Of a stretch of 64,000 bases of DNA, positions 46,085 through 55,431 are shown piece by piece. Below the pieces are notes generated by a model. It was given only the letters and a program-made list of their open reading frames with translations, was not told the DNA's origin and made no database searches. The DNA is from an uncultured Clostridia bacterium (GTDB taxonomy: Bacteria; Bacillota; Clostridia; Monoglobales; Monoglobaceae), in contig CANRNL010000003.1 of the NCBI GenBank assembly GCA_947631965.1, forward strand, positions 1 through 64,000. The letters run 5' to 3'. Each line of letters begins with the position of its first letter. Position 1 is the stretch's first letter. Both the position numbers and the translations under genes were made by a program.

Positions 46085-47137
46085 ATGACAGCTTTAATTT
46101 TATGTGCGGCGGCGGCATTCGTGCTTGCGGCGCTTTTCGGAGTGATTTTTATACCGATACTCCACAGGCTGAAATTCGGACAGGAAATACGCGAGATAGG
46201 TCCGTCGTGGCATAAAAACAAGTCGGGTACGCCGACAATGGGAGGAATTATATTTATCGCGGCGATAATAGTTGCCGTTGTTTTGTGCCGATGCGCGTTC
46301 AGGCTGTTCGGCGCGGATACCGTTTTCGGCGGTGTTAACATTGACTTTTCGCAGGCGGCGGCGGTTTTGCTGACCTCTCTCGGCTTCGGTGCGGTCGGTT
46401 TTATCGATGATTACATAAAGGTGGTAAAGAAGAGAAATCTCGGGCTTAACGAAAAGCAGAAGTTTCTTGCGCAGGCGGTTGTGGCTGTGCTGTTTACGGT
46501 TTGGGCATATTTTTACGCTCCGATGAAAAGCGAGATTTTTATTCCGTTTACCGATAAAACGCTGCACCTTGGAATCTTGTATATACCGCTTGTGCTGTTT
46601 GTTATGCTCGGCGGCGTTAACAGCGTAAATTTAACCGACGGTCTTGACGGACTGGCGGCGTCGGTCACGGCGATAGTCTCGCTGTTTTTCTGCGCGGCGT
46701 TTATGCTCGCCGCGAATTTGTTTGGCGGTTTCGGCGGGGGCGAAGCGGGTCTGTTCTCCGAATCATATGCGGGTGGCGCGTTTTTTGCGGCGGCTCTTTT
46801 CGGCGGACTGCTGGGCTTTTTACTCTACAACAAATATCCCGCAAAGGTTTTTATGGGCGACACCGGCTCGCTGTTTTTGGGCGGCGCGGTCGCTTCGATG
46901 GCGGTGGCTCTCGGAAATCCGCTCATTTTGATTTTGGTGGGCTTCGTATACATCTGCGAAACGCTTTCGGTTATAATTCAAGTCACTGTTTATAAAAAGA
47001 CCGGCAAAAGAGTGTTTAAGATGAGCCCGCTGCATCATCATTTTGAGATGTGCGGCTGGAGCGAGAGAAAGGTGGTCGCGGTTTTTACCTTGGTCACCGT
47101 GATACTCTGCATCGCCGCATATTTTGCAATAGTTTAA
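46085..47137 (+). CDS. mraY: Phospho-MurNAc-pentapeptide transferase
   Basis: 350 residues with about ten membrane helices. It makes lipid I by transferring phospho-MurNAc-pentapeptide to undecaprenyl phosphate. Conserved motifs are GTPTMGG, GFIDDYIK, NLTDGLDGLA, GDTGSLFLGG and PLHHHFE (the last as SPLHHHFEMCGWSE). AAGGAGA precedes the ATG. Confidence 0.96.
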   Translation: MTALILCAAAAFVLAALFGVIFIPILHRLKFGQEIREIGPSWHKNKSGTPTMGGIIFIAAIIVAVVLCRCAFRLFGADTVFGGVNIDFSQAAAVLLTSLGFGAVGFIDDYIKVVKKRNLGLNEKQKFLAQAVVAVLFTVWAYFYAPMKSEIFIPFTDKTLHLGILYIPLVLFVMLGGVNSVNLTDGLDGLAASVTAIVSLFFCAAFMLAANLFGGFGGGEAGLFSESYAGGAFFAAALFGGLLGFLLYNKYPAKVFMGDTGSLFLGGAVASMAVALGNPLILILVGFVYICETLSVIIQVTVYKKTGKRVFKMSPLHHHFEMCGWSERKVVAVFTLVTVILCIAAYFAIV

Positions 47138-47155
47138 AATACAGGAGGATATTAT

Positions 47156-48322
47156 ATGGCTCGTACATATGCGTTCCGTGTAAAAGAACAAAAGGCAAAA
47201 GATAAAAATACGCCCGCGTTAAACAGAGCGCACGCGGTAGACTATCCGCTTTTGGCTGTAGCCATAGCGCTTTTGGCGTTCGGGCTTATAATGGTATACA
47301 GTGCGAGCAGCCCCTCCGCGTATATATATCAAAAGGGTGACAGCGCGTATTATTTCAAGTATCAGTTTATATGGGCTGTTATCGGCGTGGTTGCGATGGT
47401 GTTTATGATTTTTTATGACTATCGGAACCTGAGCAAGCATATAATTTTGATTACCGTGGTTTGTCTTTCGCTTTTGATTGCGGTGCTGATACCCGGAGTA
47501 GGCGTTAAATTAAACGGTGCGCGCCGCTGGATAAACCTTGGCATTACCACGTTTCAGGCGGACGAGGCGGCGAAGCTCGGCGTAATACTTCTGCTGTCGC
47601 ACAGCCTTGCAAAAAATTATCCCCGCCTGGAAAAATTTTGGAAAGGTTTGTTTCCGTATCTTATGCTCGTGGGCGCGTTCGATGCGCTTATAGTATTGGA
47701 GCCTCATAACAGCTGTGTGCTTATAATAACGCTTACATCCGGAGTGATTCTGATTGCGGCGGGTGCGAAGATAAAGCATTTTGTCGGGATAGCAGCACCT
47801 GTGCTTGTCGGCGCGGCTATTATGGTAATGATTCAGCCGTATGTGCTTCAGCGAGTGTTCACGTTCTTAGACCCGTGGTCGGATACGCAGGGAACGGGCT
47901 ATCAGATAATTCAGTCGCTTTACGCCATAGGTTCGGGCGGAATACTCGGACTGGGTCTTGGAAAGAGCCGTCAGAAATTTTTGTTTATTCCCGAACCTCA
48001 GAACGACTTTATATTTTCAATCCTCGCCGAGGAGCTTGGACTTATCGGCGTTATATTGGTGATAGTGCTGTTTATGATATTCATTTACAGAGGCATAAAG
48101 ATTGCAAGGCACGCGCCCGACCTGTTCGGCACTCTTACCGCGACGGGCATTACGTCTATGATTGCGATTCAAGTAATACTGAATATTGCGGTTGTAACCT
48201 CGTCAATGCCGGTTACGGGCATACCGCTTCCGTTCTTCAGCTACGGAGGAACGGCGCTGCTCTTTAACTTCATAGAGGTTGGAATATTGCTGAGTATATC
48301 GCGCTACACAAAGCCGATTTAA
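47156..48322 (+). CDS. ftsW: FtsW lipid-II-dependent glycosyltransferase (SEDS family)
   Basis: 388 residues, about ten helices. SEDS features include GARRWI with LGITTFQ nearby, the catalytic Asp region VFTFLDPWSDTQGTGYQ, FIPEPQNDFIFSILAEELG, and PLPFFSYGGTALL. It polymerises septal glycan with the PBP encoded upstream. AGGAGG precedes the ATG. murD, normally found between mraY and ftsW in Bacillota, is missing: only 18 nt separate the two genes. Confidence 0.94.
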   Translation: MARTYAFRVKEQKAKDKNTPALNRAHAVDYPLLAVAIALLAFGLIMVYSASSPSAYIYQKGDSAYYFKYQFIWAVIGVVAMVFMIFYDYRNLSKHIILITVVCLSLLIAVLIPGVGVKLNGARRWINLGITTFQADEAAKLGVILLLSHSLAKNYPRLEKFWKGLFPYLMLVGAFDALIVLEPHNSCVLIITLTSGVILIAAGAKIKHFVGIAAPVLVGAAIMVMIQPYVLQRVFTFLDPWSDTQGTGYQIIQSLYAIGSGGILGLGLGKSRQKFLFIPEPQNDFIFSILAEELGLIGVILVIVLFMIFIYRGIKIARHAPDLFGTLTATGITSMIAIQVILNIAVVTSSMPVTGIPLPFFSYGGTALLFNFIEVGILLSISRYTKPI

Positions 48323-48396
48323 TATATTTGAGCGTTAACGGATATTGCGTTTAATAACTTTCTGTGCCGCCGCGAGGCGGCGGAATGGAGCTTTTT

Positions 48397-49500
48397 ATGA
48401 GGATATTGTTTGCGGGCGGAGGTACTGCGGGACATATCAACCCCGCGATAGCGGTTGCGGATTTTGCGCGTTCGCGTGACAAGGACTGCGAAATTTTATT
48501 TGTCGGCACACGGGAGGGAATGGAAAGTGATTTTGTCCCCCGACGCGGCTATGACATAGAGTATATAAAAATACACGGATTTGAAAGGCGGTTCGAGCTT
48601 CAAAACTTCAAAAATTTTGTCGAACTGCCGCTCAGCATACGGGATTCAAAGAGGATAGTGAAAAGGTTCAAGCCCGACGTTGTCCTCGGAACGGGCGGCT
48701 ATGTGTCGGGTCCCGTTGTATATGCGGCGGCGCGGCTCAAAGTGCCAACTGTGATACACGAGTCAAACGGGTTCCCCGGAATTACGACGCGTATATCGGC
48801 TCGTTTTGCCGACGTGGTTGCGCTCGGAATTGACGGCGCTCAGGAACACATAAAGAAATATAAGAAAATTGCGGTAACCGGCAATCCGGTTCGCCCGTCG
48901 ATAATAGCGACAAATACATTTGAGGCAAGGCGTAAATTGGGGCTTGACGACAGACCGTTTATACTCGCGTTCGGCGGAAGTCTGGGCGCGCGTGATTTCA
49001 ACGCCGCGTTTGCCGATTGGATATGCCGAGAGGCGGGGCGCGGAAGGTACCAGGTCTTGATGGGAACGGGAAAGAACAATCAGTACAATTCGGTGCTGGA
49101 GAGGATAAAGTCAAACGGGCTTGACCTTGAAAAGTATCCGGATATACGGGTTTCGGAGTACATATATGATATGGATATTGCGCTGAACGCCGCCGATTTG
49201 GTGGTGTCGCGCGCGGGAAGCACGATAAGCGAGCTGACGGCGGCGGGAAAGCCCGCCGTGCTTGTACCGTCGCCGTATGTGGCGGGAAATCATCAGATGT
49301 ATAACGCCAAGGCGATGGAAAAGGCGGGAGCGGCGGTCATAGTGACCGAGGATAAGCTCACGGCGGAGACGCTCGGCTCGGCGATAGACGGAATTTTGGA
49401 AAACAGGGAAACGCTCCTTAAAATGAGGGCTTCGTCCGAAAAACTCGGAATAAAGAACGCTGCTGAACGTATTTTTGACGTTATGAAAGGATTGATGTAG
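48397..49500 (+). CDS. murG: UDP-GlcNAc:lipid I N-acetylglucosaminyltransferase
   Basis: 367 residues. It adds GlcNAc to lipid I to make lipid II at the inner membrane face. The GGGTAGHINPAIA loop, GTGGYVSGPV, HESNGFPGI and the donor-site SRAGSTISELTA are intact. The start is ATG 48397 after GGAG. A GCCGCC/GGCGGC hairpin (48367-48380) lies just upstream in the ftsW-murG gap. Confidence 0.95.
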   Translation: MRILFAGGGTAGHINPAIAVADFARSRDKDCEILFVGTREGMESDFVPRRGYDIEYIKIHGFERRFELQNFKNFVELPLSIRDSKRIVKRFKPDVVLGTGGYVSGPVVYAAARLKVPTVIHESNGFPGITTRISARFADVVALGIDGAQEHIKKYKKIAVTGNPVRPSIIATNTFEARRKLGLDDRPFILAFGGSLGARDFNAAFADWICREAGRGRYQVLMGTGKNNQYNSVLERIKSNGLDLEKYPDIRVSEYIYDMDIALNAADLVVSRAGSTISELTAAGKPAVLVPSPYVAGNHQMYNAKAMEKAGAAVIVTEDKLTAETLGSAIDGILENRETLLKMRASSEKLGIKNAAERIFDVMKGLM

Positions 49501-49578
49501 AAGAACACACTTTTCGGTTGCGGCATAATATATGTATATATTTACATATTGCTTGCGGCAATTTCGGAGGTGTGTTAC

Positions 49579-50841
49579 TTGGATAAATTGATTGTAAACG
49601 GCGGCAGACGGCTGGACGGGAAAATACGCGTCCACGGCGCGAAAAATTCGGTTCTGCCGATACTCGCCGCCACAATTCTTTGCGAGGATGAGTGTGTGAT
49701 ACGCGACTGTCCCGACCTTTCGGACGTGAAAAGCGCGTTTGAAATAATAGAGTGTCTGGGCGGAAGCGTCGGATATGATGCGGAGGAACGCACGGCGTAC
49801 ATAGATACAAGAAATATATGTCGGTTTGAAATTCCCGACCGCCTTATGCGCGAGATGCGCTCGTCGGTTATGTTCCTCGGTGCAATCATAGCGCGTATGC
49901 GCCGCGCCGACATAAGCTATCCGGGCGGCTGTGAGCTGGGAGCGCGCCCGATAGACCTGCATCTTAAAGCGTTTCGCCAGATGGGGGTCAAAATAACCGA
50001 GCTGTACGGGCATATAAAATGCTGTGCGGACGACATAAAGCCGCAGAGAATAAATCTGCTCCTGCCCAGCGTGGGAGCTACCGAAAACATAATGCTTCTC
50101 AGCGCCACCGCGAACGGCACGACCGTAATTTCAAACGCGGCGCGCGAACCCGAAATAGCGGATTTGCAGAGATTTTTAAACGCTCTCGGCGCGGATGTTT
50201 CGGGCGCGGGAACCGAGGAAATAGTGATACGCGGAGTAAAAAAGCTCCGCGCGGCACAGCACCGTATAATACCCGACAGAATTGCCGCGGCTACATATAT
50301 GTGCGCGGCGGCGGCGTGCGGCGGAGACATTTTGCTTGAAAATGTGTGCGCGGAGCATATACGAATAGTTATCTCTATGCTTGAGGACGCGGGCTGTAAA
50401 ATAACCGTAAACGGCGATACGCTCAGAATAACGCGAGGCGAGCATCTCTTCTCTATCGACAGAGTAAAGACCCTGCCCTATCCGGGCTTTCCGACAGATG
50501 CGCAGGCGCCGTTTATGGCGGCTATGTGTATGGCGGCGGGTACTACAATGTTTATCGAAACCATATTTGAAAACCGCTTCAAGCACGTTGGCGAGCTTTT
50601 GCGTATGGGCGCGGATATTAAGATTGACGGACGCGTCGCGGTGGTACACGGAAACGGCGGACTGCTCGGCGCACCTGTTACGGCGGCGGATTTGCGCGGC
50701 GGAGCGGCGCTCACCGCGGCGGCGCTTGCGGCGCGGGGACAGAGCGAGATTTACGGAATATCGTATATCGACAGGGGCTATGAGAGTATAGAGAGCGCGT
50801 TTTCGCGTTTGGGCGGAGATGTGATAAGAGTATCGGAGTAA
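49579..50841 (+). CDS. murA: UDP-GlcNAc 1-carboxyvinyltransferase
   Basis: 421 residues. It commits UDP-GlcNAc to peptidoglycan by enolpyruvyl transfer. The fosfomycin-target Cys is present as Cys118 in YPGGCELGARPIDLHL. KNSVLPILAAT near the N-terminus and PYPGFPTDAQAPFMA are typical. The start is TTG 49579, 8 nt after GGAGG (49566-49570); frames reaching upstream include that site. Its place between murG and ftsQ is as in many Clostridia. Confidence 0.95.
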   Translation: MDKLIVNGGRRLDGKIRVHGAKNSVLPILAATILCEDECVIRDCPDLSDVKSAFEIIECLGGSVGYDAEERTAYIDTRNICRFEIPDRLMREMRSSVMFLGAIIARMRRADISYPGGCELGARPIDLHLKAFRQMGVKITELYGHIKCCADDIKPQRINLLLPSVGATENIMLLSATANGTTVISNAAREPEIADLQRFLNALGADVSGAGTEEIVIRGVKKLRAAQHRIIPDRIAAATYMCAAAACGGDILLENVCAEHIRIVISMLEDAGCKITVNGDTLRITRGEHLFSIDRVKTLPYPGFPTDAQAPFMAAMCMAAGTTMFIETIFENRFKHVGELLRMGADIKIDGRVAVVHGNGGLLGAPVTAADLRGGAALTAAALAARGQSEIYGISYIDRGYESIESAFSRLGGDVIRVSE

Positions 50842-50856
50842 GCACAGGAAAAAGGA

Positions 50857-51780
50857 ATGATAGTTGTGACACAAACGAAAATGAGCAAAAGTCAGGCGAG
50901 AAGAAGAAAGGCTTTTAAGCGCAGACTGCAAATATTCGCAATACTTGCGGTACTGCTCGGTATTGCCGCGTTTATATTTTTCGCTCCGTTTTTCAATATA
51001 AGCGGAGTGGTTGTAGTGCGCTCGGACGTCTACAGCGACTACAAAATATCGGACGACGAAATAATTGCGGCGAGCGGTATTCAAATCGGCAAAAATATTT
51101 TTGCGACGAATATTACAAACGCCGAAAAGGCGATAATGTCAATCCCGTATGCCAAAAGTGCGGACGTGAGGCGCGTTTTTCCGAATAAAATAAAAATTAC
51201 ATTCGGCGAGGCGCAAAGCGCGGCGTACGTTAAGTGCGACGGGGGATATGCTCTTATAAGTATGGACGGCAGAATATTGGAGCTTGCCGAAAATCCCGAC
51301 GATTATGCGGCGGCTCGGCTTGAAGGCTTTGAGGTTGTGGACGCGAAAGTGGGCGAGCAAATTCCGACAGACGGCAATCCCGTATTTGCGGCGGCTCTCA
51401 ATCTTATGGAGCTGCTTTACGAGAACGACCTGCTCGGAAAAACCGCGAGTATAGATACTTCGGATTTGAATAATATGGAAGTAATGCTCGGCGACAGGAT
51501 GCAGATACTGCTCGGCGATGACGACGATATGGATTACAGAATAAAATTTATCAAAAAGGTCATAGACGAAAAACTGTCGCCCTACGAGAGCGTGACGCTC
51601 GACTACCGTGCCGCGGATTTGTCGGTAAGGAGCTATAAGCCCGAAGAAAAACCCACCGCAGACCCCGACAGCAGCGAGGACCCCGACAGCACTGAAAATC
51701 CCGACGGCAGCGAAAATCCCGACAGCACCGCAAGCCCCGACAGCGGCGATAAGGGCGGCTCGGAAGGAGGCGGCGAGTAA
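50857..51780 (+). CDS. ftsQ: Cell-division protein FtsQ/DivIB
   Basis: 307 residues. A basic cytoplasmic tail (SQARRRKAFKRRLQ), one membrane helix, a POTRA domain starting at FFNISGVVVV, then the FtsQ core (VRRVFPNKIKITFGE). The last 55 residues are a repeat of Asp-Pro-Asp-Ser-type units outside the cell, an extension not found in most homologues. It bridges FtsL and FtsB-like partners at the septum. The start is ATG 50857 or GTG 50866; spacing to the ribosome sites does not decide. Confidence 0.88.
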   Translation: MIVVTQTKMSKSQARRRKAFKRRLQIFAILAVLLGIAAFIFFAPFFNISGVVVVRSDVYSDYKISDDEIIAASGIQIGKNIFATNITNAEKAIMSIPYAKSADVRRVFPNKIKITFGEAQSAAYVKCDGGYALISMDGRILELAENPDDYAAARLEGFEVVDAKVGEQIPTDGNPVFAAALNLMELLYENDLLGKTASIDTSDLNNMEVMLGDRMQILLGDDDDMDYRIKFIKKVIDEKLSPYESVTLDYRAADLSVRSYKPEEKPTADPDSSEDPDSTENPDGSENPDSTASPDSGDKGGSEGGGE

Positions 51781-51785
51781 TCGAG

Positions 51786-52538
51786 ATGTTTAAGAAATAT
51801 AAATTTCAGCTTCCGATGGCGTTTGTGGTTATGGTGCTTAGCTTTACGATATGCTGGCAGATAAAAGGAGTACATAACGCGGCGGGTGAAACCGAACTTT
51901 CATCGAGAGTTGATACGCTTACGACAGAGCTGAAAAGCGAGATGGACAAAAACGAGGGCTTGAGCGCTGAAAATCAGGAGCTTAAAACTCAAATCGAGAA
52001 TTACAGGCAGCAGCTTTCGGCGGAGGAAAACAACTCGGATGAACTTCTGCGCGCCGACCTCGGTAAGACCGAAATGTTTGCGGGACTTACCGACGTCGCA
52101 GGGAGCGGCATAATCATTGAGATTAAGGACGCGTCAAATGTGCAGAGCGGCACTGTGGATGGCTTTGTTATGGACAAAAACTTCGGAATAGTCCACGACG
52201 ACCAGCTTTTGATGTTTTTAAACGAGCTTCGCGCGTCGGGCGCGGAGGCTCTCTCGCTGAACGACGAGCGGATTATCGCGACAAGCGAAATAAGGTGCGC
52301 GGGTCCGACCGTCAGCGTAAACAATACAAAATGCGCCGCTCCGTTTGTGATTCGCGCGATAGGGGACCCGGATACGCTTGAGAGCGCGCTGAGAATTACG
52401 GGCGGCGCGATAGACCAGGTGGGTCTTTACGGCATAGAGGTAACGATAAAACGTGACAGCAACGTAAGAATAGGCAAGTACACGGGCGCGACGACGTTTA
52501 AGTACGCGTCGGCGGCAGAGGAGGCGGCGGAAAAATGA
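51786..52538 (+). CDS. DUF881 family protein (YlxW-like)
   Basis: 250 residues. A membrane helix near the N-terminus (PMAFVVMVLSFTICWQIKG), a coiled coil (about 35-85), and the DUF881 domain with GSGIIIEIKDA, LRASGAEALSLNDERI and IRAIGDPDTLESAL. The family is widespread in the ftsQ-ftsZ interval of Bacillota and its job is unknown. It overlaps the next gene by 4 nt. Confidence 0.9.
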   Translation: MFKKYKFQLPMAFVVMVLSFTICWQIKGVHNAAGETELSSRVDTLTTELKSEMDKNEGLSAENQELKTQIENYRQQLSAEENNSDELLRADLGKTEMFAGLTDVAGSGIIIEIKDASNVQSGTVDGFVMDKNFGIVHDDQLLMFLNELRASGAEALSLNDERIIATSEIRCAGPTVSVNNTKCAAPFVIRAIGDPDTLESALRITGGAIDQVGLYGIEVTIKRDSNVRIGKYTGATTFKYASAAEEAAEK

Positions 52539-52918
52539 TTTTGGTTATAGCTGTTTTGATAGGCGTGTCCGCGGCTCTGCTTATACCGTACGGTCTGAGC
52601 AGCGACCAAATGATTTATATTGCGGTCGGAATCATAGCCGCGCTCGACACTGTTTTCGGCGGTACGCGGGCAAGACTGGCGGGTAGCTTTAACCTATGTG
52701 TTTTTATAAGCGGATTTTTCGCAAACTCGGCTTTGGCAATACTTTTGACGTACATAGGCAGCAAGCTCGGCGTGAATCTGTCGCTTGCGGTAATCGTGGC
52801 TTTCGGCGTGAGGATTTTTAACAATTTCTCAGGTATAAGGCATATACTGCTCGACAGATATATGCAAAAGAGGAACGGCGGCTCCGAGACTTCCGAAAAC
52901 GCGCCGCAAAAGGAGTAG
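52535..52918 (+). CDS. sbp: Small basic protein family membrane protein (DUF1290)
   Basis: 127 residues with about three helices. The YIAVGIIAALDTVFGGTRARL and AFGVRIFNNFSGIRH segments are diagnostic of DUF1290 (Sbp). It is always found beside DUF881 and ftsZ genes; function unknown. The start overlaps the DUF881 stop (ATGA). Confidence 0.9.
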   Translation: MILVIAVLIGVSAALLIPYGLSSDQMIYIAVGIIAALDTVFGGTRARLAGSFNLCVFISGFFANSALAILLTYIGSKLGVNLSLAVIVAFGVRIFNNFSGIRHILLDRYMQKRNGGSETSENAPQKE

Positions 52919-52994
52919 GTTTGGAAGATAATGTGTTTCTGTAATGAAAATGTAACATTTCTGAAACATTTTTGAAATTTTTTGAAATTATGTA

Positions 52995-53023
52995 TTTACA
53001 ATGAAAAAAAATAGTGTTATAAT
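52995..53023 (+). promoter_or_regulatory. Promoter upstream of ftsZ
   Basis: TTTACA 52995-53000, 17 nt, TATAAT 53018-53023, giving a leader of about 150 nt. A second, weaker candidate is TTGACT 53115-53120 with TAATAC 53139-53144. The 264-nt gap before ftsZ holds no gene. Confidence 0.65.
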
Positions 53024-53182
53024 GAACTGTGATGATTTTAAAATGTCGAAATATGAGGAGAGTTGTACGCTGCGGCGAACGCGCACCGCGTTTTCGAGGC
53101 GGGACAAGCTTCACTTGACTTTTAAGAACGGTTTGTTGTAATACTCAACAATATTCAGTAATAATGGAGGAGGAAAAGGACA

Positions 53183-54328
53183 GTGTTTGAATTCGATACC
53201 GAGAACACAAATCCGGCACAGATTAAAGTTGTAGGAGTCGGAGGCGGCGGCAACAATGCCGTTAACAGAATGATAGAGGCGGGCGTTAAGTGCGTTGAAT
53301 TTATCGCAATAAATACGGACAAGCAGGACCTCAGCCTTTCAAACGCTTCTCAAAAAATTCAGATAGGCGAAAAGCTCACCAAGGGGCTCGGCGCGGGCGC
53401 TCAGCCTGAAATCGGCGAAAAGGCGGCCGAAGAGAGCCACGAGGAGATAGAGGCGGCTTTAAAGGGCGCGGATATGGTTTTCGTTACTGCCGGTATGGGC
53501 GGCGGAACCGGTACGGGCGCGGCTCCCGTTGTTGCTAAGATAGCAAAGGATATGGGAATACTTACCGTCGGAATCGTTACAAAGCCGTTCTGGTTTGAGG
53601 GCAAGACCCGCGAAAAGAACAGCGCTGTCGGCATTGCCAACCTTAAATCCGCGGTTGATACGCTTGTTGTTATTCCCAACGACAAGCTTCTGGAGATTGC
53701 GGAGTCGAGAACTCCTCTCACAGAGTCGTTCAAAATGGCGGATGATGTTTTAAGGCAGGGCGTGCAGGGCATTTCCGACCTTATTTCAAGACCCGGACTT
53801 ATCAGCCTTGACTTTGCGGACGTTAAGACCATAATGAAGAATACCGGACTTGCACATATGGGTATCGGCGTTGCATCGGGCGAGAACCGTGCGGAAGAGG
53901 CGGCAAAGAACGCTATCAACAGTCCTCTTGTCGAAACCACGTTTGAAGGCGCAAAGGGCGTTATTCTGAACGTAACAGGCGGCAAGGACCTTGGAATTAT
54001 GGAGGTTCAGGCTGCGGCGAAGCATATTACCGACGCTTGCGACGAGGATTCCAATATTATTATAGGCGCTATCATTGACGAGTCGATGGGCGAGGATTTG
54101 CAAATTACGGTCATTGCGACGGGCTTTGAAGGCGGCAACGACAGGCAGAGCGACGGCGGTCTGTTTTCGGGCAAGGACATCTTGTCAAGCCTTGACATCA
54201 ACAAGAAAAAGGACGGCTCGGACAGCGAATCCGGCGCAAAAGGCGCATCGGGCGAGCCTGCTCCCCGCAGAAGCCGTTGGAGCGAGGATGACGGAATCGA
54301 CGTTCCTACATTTTTGAGAAAAAAGTAA
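53183..54328 (+). CDS. ftsZ: Cell-division GTPase FtsZ
   Basis: 381 residues. The tubulin signature [13 protein letters not shown], the N-terminal [13 protein letters not shown] and the T7 loop [17 protein letters not shown] are intact. The C-terminus ends in the conserved peptide [11 protein letters not shown] that binds FtsA, SepF and others. It polymerises into the Z ring. The start is GTG 53183 after GGAGGAGG-like sequence. It has its own promoter and terminator, so it can be expressed apart from the cluster. Confidence 0.97.
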   Translation: MFEFDTENTNPAQIKVVGVGGGGNNAVNRMIEAGVKCVEFIAINTDKQDLSLSNASQKIQIGEKLTKGLGAGAQPEIGEKAAEESHEEIEAALKGADMVFVTAGMGGGTGTGAAPVVAKIAKDMGILTVGIVTKPFWFEGKTREKNSAVGIANLKSAVDTLVVIPNDKLLEIAESRTPLTESFKMADDVLRQGVQGISDLISRPGLISLDFADVKTIMKNTGLAHMGIGVASGENRAEEAAKNAINSPLVETTFEGAKGVILNVTGGKDLGIMEVQAAAKHITDACDEDSNIIIGAIIDESMGEDLQITVIATGFEGGNDRQSDGGLFSGKDILSSLDINKKKDGSDSESGAKGASGEPAPRRSRWSEDDGIDVPTFLRKK

Positions 54329-54352
54329 AAGTAAATTGCAAAAGTAAATTGC
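54327..54352 (+). repeat. 13-nt tandem duplication after ftsZ
   Basis: AAAAGTAAATTGC occurs twice in direct succession at the ftsZ stop codon, a recent slip-type duplication with no coding effect. Confidence 0.8.
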
Positions 54353-54354
54353 AA

Positions 54355-54385
54355 AAGGGAGCGCATGTCGCTCCCTTGATTTTTA
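54355..54385 (+). terminator. ftsZ terminator
   Basis: AAGGGAGCG (54355-54363) pairs with CGCTCCCTT (54369-54377), followed by GATTTTTA. Confidence 0.85.
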
Positions 54386-54418
54386 GCAGAAAATCGTTAA
54401 AAAATAATCAAATAATTG

Positions 54419-54447
54419 TTGACAAAAACGCGCCGTAATGGTATAAT
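54419..54447 (+). promoter_or_regulatory. Consensus promoter of rnmV
   Basis: TTGACA 54419-54424, 17 nt, TATAAT 54442-54447. The leader of about 100 nt contains a terminator-like hairpin. Confidence 0.85.
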
Positions 54448-54503
54448 TACAAAGTAACAAAGATAAATTTGAAATTTGTTTTATCCTTATAAATATTTTC
54501 CCC

Positions 54504-54535
54504 AAAACACTCAATATTTTTTATTGAGTGTTTTT
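54504..54535 (+). terminator. Terminator-like hairpin in the rnmV leader
   Basis: ACACTCAATA (54507-54516) pairs with TATTGAGTGT (54522-54531) and is followed by five T in all, 18 nt before the rnmV start. Placed between promoter and gene, it should act as an attenuator. Confidence 0.7.
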
Positions 54536-54553
54536 CGCTGAGGAGATGATATT

Positions 54554-55147
54554 TTGCTTCACATTAACGAGGTCATTGTGGTTGAGGGCAGGTTTGACCG
54601 TGAAAAGCTCAGACGTATAACCGACGCGCCGATAATCTGCACCGACGGATTTGAAATATACAGGAGCAAAGCGCTTTTAAGCTCGATACGCGCCGCCGCG
54701 AAGGACAGAGGCGTGATAATTCTCACCGACTCGGACGGCGCGGGCTTTCGCATACGAAATTATTTGAAGCAGTGCCTCGGCGGGGTCGAGGTAAAACATG
54801 CATATGTTCCGCGCGTCGAGGGCAAGGAAAAGCGCAAGAGTACGGCGGGCAAAGAGGGCATTTTGGGCGTTGAGGGCATTGACGAAGCGAAGCTCACCGA
54901 AATTCTGTCTCGTTTTGCGGATAATGAGGGAGCGCCCGCCGGCGAGAAGATAACAAAGCAAATGTTCTATGACGACGGACTCAGCGGCGGTGCGGACAGT
55001 GCGGCGCGCCGACGCGCTCTGGCGCATATTCTGAATCTGCCTCCGCGAATAAGCGCGAACGCGATGCTCGACATTTTGAATAAGGCTTACGGCTTTGAAA
55101 AATACAAGTCGGCGCTCGAAAAGCTTGACAAGGATAAAATTGTCTGA
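54554..55147 (+). CDS. rnmV: Ribonuclease M5
   Basis: 197 residues. A Toprim domain at the N-terminus has VVEGRFD and the TDSDGAG metal site, and the C-terminal half is as in RNase M5, the enzyme that trims 5S rRNA precursor in Bacillota. The start is TTG 54554, about 8 nt after GGAG. The promoter of the next operon lies within the end of this gene. Confidence 0.92.
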   Translation: MLHINEVIVVEGRFDREKLRRITDAPIICTDGFEIYRSKALLSSIRAAAKDRGVIILTDSDGAGFRIRNYLKQCLGGVEVKHAYVPRVEGKEKRKSTAGKEGILGVEGIDEAKLTEILSRFADNEGAPAGEKITKQMFYDDGLSGGADSAARRRALAHILNLPPRISANAMLDILNKAYGFEKYKSALEKLDKDKIV

Positions 55148-55153
55148 TACAAT
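55125..55153 (+). promoter_or_regulatory. Promoter of the cobalamin-riboswitch operon
   Basis: TTGACA 55125-55130, 17 nt, TACAAT 55148-55153. It overlaps the 3' end of rnmV and would start RNA about 12 nt before the aptamer. TTGTCT 55140 with TAAAAT 55163 is a weaker alternative. Confidence 0.75.
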
Positions 55154-55172
55154 CTAAGAAAATAAAATATCA

Positions 55173-55320
55173 CTTCGGATTATGGAAGCCGGTGAAAATC
55201 CGGCACAGGCTTACCCCTACTGTAAGCGGTTACAAAATCCGCATAACGCCATTGTCGTATATGATATGATGAGAAGGCGCGGATTTTGGCTATGTCGCAA
55301 GTCAGGATACTTGTCCGAAG
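55173..55320 (+). promoter_or_regulatory. Cobalamin riboswitch aptamer
   Basis: The conserved core of the cobalamin class is readable in order: GGAAGCCGGTGAAAATCCGG (55184-55203), CACAG, a CCCCTACTGTAAGC segment (55214-55227), and AGTCAGGATACTTG (55300-55313). The closing stem P1 pairs CTTCGGA (55173-55179) with TCCGAAG (55314-55320). It lies in the leader of the surface-protein operon at 55432, with an intrinsic terminator after it, so binding of a cobalamin should switch the operon off. Confidence 0.93.
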
Positions 55321-55379
55321 GCGGACTGAACCGATTTCTGGGTGGGGATATCGAGCTTTTTTTGTTGTGCTTTCGCATA

Positions 55380-55409
55380 ATCTCTCCCGAATTTCGGGAG
55401 AGATTTTTA
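55380..55409 (+). terminator. Riboswitch expression-platform terminator
   Basis: ATCTCTCCCGA (55380-55390) pairs with TCGGGAGAGAT (55394-55404), followed by TTTTA. It ends about 10 nt before the AAGGAGG (55418-55424) of the next gene. Confidence 0.9.
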
Positions 55410-55431
55410 TTATGCTTAAGGAGGCAAAAAA

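Noticed and set aside
54327-54352. 13-nt tandem repeat as an attachment site
   Set aside because: No integrase or mobile genes lie nearby, and the repeat is simply a local duplication.
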